From Alphaproteobacteria bacterium PA2 (GTDB lineage: Bacteria; Pseudomonadota; Alphaproteobacteria; Caulobacterales; Caulobacteraceae), in NCBI GenBank assembly GCA_002256425.1, contig NKIZ01000001.1, positions 2,639,001 through 2,703,000 of the forward strand: a stretch of DNA of 64,000 nucleotides, read 5' to 3'. The number at the start of each line of letters is the position of its first letter. Position 1 is the stretch's first letter. Below are positions 60,482 through 64,000 of this stretch, piece by piece. The notes under the pieces were generated by a model, which worked only from the letters and a program-made list of their open reading frames with translations, was not told the origin of the DNA and did not search any database. The position numbers and the translations under genes are program-made.

Positions 60482-61564
60482 ATGAACAGCGCAGACAGTT
60501 TCAGCGCCGACTACCCGCAGGCCCGGGCCAAGTTCCTGGAAGCGGCGCGCGAAGCCAACGGGGCGCTGGACTCCATCACCCATCCTGAGCGGGGCCCGGA
60601 CGGCAGTGAACTGGCCACCGATGTCGCCTGGTTCGGCCCCAGGCAGGCCCGGTCGGTTCTGGTCCTCATTTCCGGCACCCATGGGGTCGAAGGGTTCTGT
60701 GGATCGGGCGCCCAGATCGACTGGCTGCGCCGTGGCGGCGCGGGGAGCCTTCCCGGGGACGTCGCGGTCATGGTGGTGCACGCCATCAACCCCTATGGGT
60801 TCGCCTGGCTGCGGCGGGTGACTCACGAGAATGTCGACCTCAACCGCAACTGGATCGATTTCTCAAAACCACTTCCGGCCAACCCGCTTTATGAGGATCT
60901 GGCCGAGGCGCTCTGCCCCGAGGCCTGGACACCCGAGGTCCAGGCCGCCTGCCGGAAGGCCATGAGCGCCTTCAACGCTGAAAGGGGAAGCCGGGCCCTC
61001 CAGCAGGCCGCCACCGGCGGTCAGCACACTCACCCGAAGGGCATATTCTTCGGCGGCCTTGAGCCGACCTGGTCCCGGCGGACCCAGACGGCCCTGTTCG
61101 AGCACTATCTGGGGCAGGCCGGACGCATAGGCATCATCGACTATCACACCGGCCTGGGCCGATGGGGCTATGGCGAACAGATCGTCCTGGACCCGGTGGG
61201 CAGTCCCGGCTTCGAACGGGCCCGCCGCTGGTTTGGCGCGGCCATAACCTCACCCACGGACGGCACCTCGACTTCAGCCGAAATCCGGGGCGATGGCCTG
61301 TCTGCGGCGTCAGACCTTTTGAAGCACGCCGAGGTAACCTCCATGGCGCTCGAGGTGGGAACCCAGGACCCAAGGGCCGTGCTGGATGCCGTACGGGCCG
61401 ACGCCTGGGTCCACGCCCATGGCGACCCGATGAATGCTCAGGGGCGGGCGATCAAGGCGCAGATCCGGGACGCCTTCTATGGCGATCAGGACGACTGGAA
61501 GGGCATGGTGGCGGGCCAGTCCCTGCTGGCGATCAAACAGGCGCTCGGCTCCCTGGCTGTCTAG
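60482..61564 (+). CDS. DUF2817 (M14-like zinc carboxypeptidase fold) protein
   Basis: A 360-residue protein of the DUF2817 family, related to M14 peptidases. Putative zinc-site residues: His and Glu in LVLISGTHGVEGFCG (HxxE) and a His in GIIDYHTGLG, with the arginine/asparagine binding region ENVDLNRNWIDF. The general-base Glu may lie in ALEVGTQDP. No signal peptide. Members hydrolyse peptide or amide substrates of unknown type. It lies in the accessory block between the split flagellar operons. ATG 60482 follows GGAGA. Confidence 0.88.
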   Translation: MNSADSFSADYPQARAKFLEAAREANGALDSITHPERGPDGSELATDVAWFGPRQARSVLVLISGTHGVEGFCGSGAQIDWLRRGGAGSLPGDVAVMVVHAINPYGFAWLRRVTHENVDLNRNWIDFSKPLPANPLYEDLAEALCPEAWTPEVQAACRKAMSAFNAERGSRALQQAATGGQHTHPKGIFFGGLEPTWSRRTQTALFEHYLGQAGRIGIIDYHTGLGRWGYGEQIVLDPVGSPGFERARRWFGAAITSPTDGTSTSAEIRGDGLSAASDLLKHAEVTSMALEVGTQDPRAVLDAVRADAWVHAHGDPMNAQGRAIKAQIRDAFYGDQDDWKGMVAGQSLLAIKQALGSLAV

Positions 61565-61578
61565 CCAGGGCAGGCGCC

Positions 61579-61887
61579 CTAGATCGGCATCCGCATGATT
61601 TCCTGGTAGGCGCTGATCACCTGGTCGCGGACGGCCATGACGGTTTCCAGGCTGGTCTCGGCGGCCGAGATGGCGGTGGCCACATCGATCAGCTGGGCCT
61701 TGCCCTGGGTGTGGTTGACGATCTGGGTCTCGGCATTCTTCGAGGCCTGCATGGCGTCGGTCATGGCGTTCTTGACCAGGGCGCCAAAGTCCATGCCCCC
61801 TTCGGCAGCGCCGGCGAGGCCAGAGGTCGCTGACGTGGTCTGGCCGGCGGCGGCGTAGGCCTTGGCGGCGGCAAGGGCGGTCATCAT
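61579..61887 (-). CDS. fliE: Flagellar hook-basal body adaptor FliE
   Basis: A 102-residue FliE, which joins the MS ring to the rod. The C-terminal half ([53 protein letters not shown] in pieces: [34 protein letters not shown]) is the conserved helical pair. It follows flgC by 13 bases. Confidence 0.96.
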   Translation of the reverse strand: MMTALAAAKAYAAAGQTTSATSGLAGAAEGGMDFGALVKNAMTDAMQASKNAETQIVNHTQGKAQLIDVATAISAAETSLETVMAVRDQVISAYQEIMRMPI

Positions 61888-61900
61888 GGCTTAAGGCCCC

Positions 61901-62320
61901 CTATTTGCGCAGGAGATCGAGGGTGCGCATGTCCATATTGCGCGCCGTCTCGATGACATTGAGGTTGGCTTCATAGGCCCGCTGGGCCTCGCGCATGTCC
62001 AGCGCTTCCACCAGGGAGTCGACATTGGGCAATTTCACATAGCCGCTGGCGTCGGCCGAGGGATGCCCCGGCTCGTATTCCATCTTGAAGTCGGAGGTGT
62101 CGGGCATGACCTTGGTCATCCGCACCCCCTCGCCGCCATCCACCCTGACCGGTTTGAAGACCGGGATCTGCCGGCGATAGGGATCGCCGCCTGCGGTCTT
62201 CGAGGTCGAACCGGCATTGGCGATGTTCTCGGCGATGATCCGCATCCGCGCCTGCTGGGCGCGAAGGGCCGAGGTGGCGATGGTCTGGGCGGCGGAACCC
62301 GCGGACTTGATTTCAGCCAT
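61901..62320 (-). CDS. flgC: Flagellar basal-body rod protein FlgC
   Basis: A 139-residue rod protein. The N-terminal rod signature (IATSALRAQQARMRIIAENIANAGST) and C-terminal helix (VDSLVEALDMREAQRAYEANLNVIETARNMDMRTLDLLRK in pieces) are complete. AGGAGC precedes the ATG. It follows flgB by 10 bases. Confidence 0.97.
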   Translation of the reverse strand: MAEIKSAGSAAQTIATSALRAQQARMRIIAENIANAGSTSKTAGGDPYRRQIPVFKPVRVDGGEGVRMTKVMPDTSDFKMEYEPGHPSADASGYVKLPNVDSLVEALDMREAQRAYEANLNVIETARNMDMRTLDLLRK

Positions 62321-62330
62321 GGATCAGCTC

Positions 62331-62753
62331 CTAGCGGCTCGGCGGCCGGGCGGCCATCTTCAGGAGATTCAGCGACTTCTGGTAAAAGCTGACCGCCGCC
62401 TCATAGTTCATGCGGGTGTCGGTCAGTTTCAGCATCTCGTCTTCCAGCACGACGCTGTTGCCGTCCAGTGTGGTCTCGGTGTCCAGGGTCTTCCTGGACC
62501 TGACCTTCGGCGGATTGGGCGAGGTGGCTGTGTGGGCGATGTGCATGGGGCTGGTCACCGCCACCGACATCGGCCCCGGCGGCGGCGCAACCGCCGCCAT
62601 GTGGGACTGGAAGCTGTACTGCTTCAGGTCCTGGGGCATGTAGTTGGGGGTGTCGGCATTGGCCACATTCTGGGCGATCACCCTCTGACGTTCCGTCAGA
62701 TAGCCCATGCGCGACTTGAGCATGGCGAACAACGGAATGTCGGTGATGTCCAT
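62331..62753 (-). CDS. flgB: Flagellar basal-body rod protein FlgB
   Basis: A 140-residue rod protein with the flg rod N-terminus LKSRMGYLTERQRVIAQNVANADTPNYMPQDLK and the C-terminal DTRMNYEAAVSFYQKSLNLLKMA. ATG 62753 is used; a TTG at 62759 is possible. First gene of flgB-flgC-fliE. A consensus CtrA box lies 25-39 bases upstream. Confidence 0.95.
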   Translation of the reverse strand: MDITDIPLFAMLKSRMGYLTERQRVIAQNVANADTPNYMPQDLKQYSFQSHMAAVAPPPGPMSVAVTSPMHIAHTATSPNPPKVRSRKTLDTETTLDGNSVVLEDEMLKLTDTRMNYEAAVSFYQKSLNLLKMAARPPSR

Positions 62754-62777
62754 GGTCAATATGGTGAAGAAATAGGG

Positions 62778-62792
62778 TTAATCGGTCCTTAA
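62778..62792. promoter_or_regulatory. CtrA box between flgB and fliO
   Basis: TTAATCGGTCCTTAA is TTAA-N7-TTAA, the exact spacing of the CtrA box; on the minus strand it reads TTAAGGACCGATTAACC, with the common CC extension. It sits 25 bases before flgB and 66 before fliO, so it may drive both directions. Confidence 0.7.
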
Positions 62793-62858
62793 GACCCTCC
62801 CGGCCATATCTCGCGCGGACCGGCGCCCGTCTGGCCGGCCAGCTGGACTGATCTGGAC

Positions 62859-63158
62859 ATGAACCTCGCTGACGCCGTTCGCGCCATATTCGCCCTCGCC
62901 CTGACCCTGGGGCTGGTGGGGCTTGCCGCCGTGGCCCTGCGGCGGTTTGGTCCTGACGCCCTGACCAACCTGATCCCCAAGGGCAGGATGCGGCGACTGG
63001 CCGTGGTCGAGACCCTGATCCTGGATCCCGCACGGCGGCTGGTCCTGGTGTCCTGCGACGGCGAGGAGCAGCTGCTCCTGCTGGGCGAAGGCCAGGCCCT
63101 GAAGACCCTGCCTCCCCTGCCCGTTCCCCAACCGACAAAGGCTGTTTTCGATGCTTGA
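62859..63158 (+). CDS. fliO: FliO-like flagellar protein
   Basis: A 99-residue protein with one N-terminal membrane helix (AVRAIFALALTLGLVGLAAVAL) and a small cytosolic beta domain (RRLAVVETLILDPARRLVLVSCDGEEQLLLLGEG), the FliO layout; FliO helps FliP assembly. It overlaps fliP by 8 bases. The match to FliO is by structure and position, and sequence conservation in this family is low. Confidence 0.85.
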   Translation: MNLADAVRAIFALALTLGLVGLAAVALRRFGPDALTNLIPKGRMRRLAVVETLILDPARRLVLVSCDGEEQLLLLGEGQALKTLPPLPVPQPTKAVFDA

Positions 63159-63957
63159 CCGCCTGCGCAGCCTTTGGGTTTCGACCTTCGGGTCCTGGCA
63201 CAGGGACGATGTCCGGCGAGCGGCCGGCCTTGCCCTGATCGCCACACTGGCGGCCATGATCGCGCCGACCCACGCCATCGCCCAGGCGGTGAATATCGAC
63301 CTGGGCACGGGCTCTGGCCTGACCAACCGGGTGGTCCAGCTGATCGGCCTGCTGACCGTCCTGTCCCTGGCCCCGTCCATTGTCATCATGACCACGGCCT
63401 TTGTGCGGATCGTGGTGGTCCTGTCCCTGCTGCGCACGGCCCTTGGCCTGCAGCAGAGCCCGCCCAATGCGGTGATCATCAGCCTGTCCCTGTTCCTGAC
63501 CGCCATTGTCATGGGCCCGACCTTCCAGACCTCATACAATCAGGGGATCAAGCCCCTGCTGGACCAGCAGATGGAACTGCCCCAGGCCTTCACGGCCGCC
63601 GGCGCCCCGGTCAAGACCTTCATGCTGGCCCAGGTGGACCGCGAGGACCTGGATCTCTTCGTCCGCCTGTCCAAGACCCCCAAGCCCCAGACCGTGCAGC
63701 AGCTGCCCCTGCAGGTGGTGACCCCGGCCTTCATGATCTCAGAACTGAAGCGGGCCTTCGAAATCGGCTTCCTGCTGTTCGTGCCCTTCCTGGTCATCGA
63801 CCTGGTGGTGGCCAGCGTGCTGATGAGCATGGGCATGATGATGCTGCCGCCCGTGGTGGTGTCCCTGCCCTTCAAGCTGATCTTCTTCGTCCTGGTGGAC
63901 GGCTGGCGACTGGTGGCCGGCAGTCTGGTGGAAAGCTTCCATACAGCCACGCGTTAG
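63151..63957 (+). CDS. fliP: Flagellar export protein FliP
   Basis: A 268-residue protein of the flagellar export gate. A cleavable signal-like segment (LALIATLAAMIAPTHAIA) is followed by four membrane helices with SIVIMTTAFVRIVVVLSLLRTALGLQQSPPN and a C-terminal FLVIDLVVASVLMSMGMMMLPP, both family signatures. The start ATG overlaps fliO. Confidence 0.97.
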   Translation: MLDRLRSLWVSTFGSWHRDDVRRAAGLALIATLAAMIAPTHAIAQAVNIDLGTGSGLTNRVVQLIGLLTVLSLAPSIVIMTTAFVRIVVVLSLLRTALGLQQSPPNAVIISLSLFLTAIVMGPTFQTSYNQGIKPLLDQQMELPQAFTAAGAPVKTFMLAQVDREDLDLFVRLSKTPKPQTVQQLPLQVVTPAFMISELKRAFEIGFLLFVPFLVIDLVVASVLMSMGMMMLPPVVVSLPFKLIFFVLVDGWRLVAGSLVESFHTATR

Positions 63958-63984
63958 CGGGCATCTGAACAAGGCGGGTTCTGC

Positions 63985-64000
63985 GGCCTACGCCGGGGTG
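63985..64000. repeat. Right arm of a dispersed repeat cut by the window edge
   Basis: GGCCTACGCCGGGGTG matches the right arm of the two-hairpin repeat at 15 of 16 positions, 28 bases after fliP. The rest of the element would lie beyond the window. Confidence 0.5.

Overview
The window is GC-rich (roughly two-thirds G+C by eye), densely coded chromosomal DNA from an alphaproteobacterium, most likely order Caulobacterales (Caulobacter/Phenylobacterium type). The reasons are a full-length CckA cell-cycle hybrid kinase next to flhB-fliR-fliQ, a TTAA-N7-TTAA CtrA-type box in front of flgB, three TonB-dependent receptors, and dispersed two-hairpin intergenic repeats. I see no rRNA, tRNA, CRISPR array, insertion sequence or prophage. 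The genus is an inference; no 16S or marker search could be run.

Layout. 0-9 kb: a sodium:solute symporter, small VOC/PhnB-like proteins, a secreted Tat protein of unknown function, an operon of a small membrane protein, an XRE repressor and a SEDS-like membrane protein, an FkbM methyltransferase, and an HxlR regulator divergent from a double SnoaL-like protein. 9-20 kb: a TonB receptor with a periplasmic tyrosine phosphatase, a GFA protein, an isochorismatase-like hydrolase, a PI-PLC-like enzyme, an XRE-MmyB regulator, a limonene-epoxide-hydrolase-like enzyme, an SDR/AKR operon divergent from its TetR, and an orphan ParA-like ATPase. 20-24.5 kb: arginine succinyltransferase genes astA-astD-astB with a divergent Lrp/AsnC regulator. 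25-30 kb: an amidohydrolase with a CIA30-like tail and a 1013-residue TonB receptor that ends in a strong terminator. 30-38.7 kb: a GAF/PAS hybrid histidine kinase, a Nudix hydrolase, a fatty acid desaturase with an M20 peptidase, a DEAD-box helicase with a repetitive tail, and two small envelope proteins. 38.7-41.5 kb: about 0.7 kb of apparently non-coding or decayed DNA, terC, a 90-bp gene remnant and a KirBac potassium channel. 41.5-52 kb, all on the minus strand: a GH3 glycosidase, then DUF3604, serine hydrolase, DUF1254/1214 and TonB receptor genes, headed by a tandem-TetR regulator. 52-64 kb: cckA-flhB-fliR-fliQ, then an accessory block (FitAB-like toxin-antitoxin, superoxide dismutase, AbrB/PIN toxin-antitoxin, ABC-F ATPase, DUF2817), then fliE-flgC-flgB divergent from fliO-fliP.

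The most notable signals are the following. (1) A near-consensus ParB-binding parS site, TGTTTCACGTGAAACT, lies between fliQ and a toxin-antitoxin pair. (2) The flgBC-fliE / fliQR-flhB gene order appears to be split by about 5 kb of accessory genes carrying two toxin-antitoxin modules. (3) Perfect long palindromes and a 51-bp-spaced direct repeat surround the tandem-TetR gene and its TonB-receptor promoter. (4) A SEDS-like protein sits behind an XRE repressor. (5) A 90-bp remnant of a neighbouring membrane-protein gene lies on the far side of terC. None of these proves a new system. The tandem-TetR/TonB/DUF1254/serine hydrolase/DUF3604 locus is the best candidate for an undescribed uptake-and-degradation pathway.
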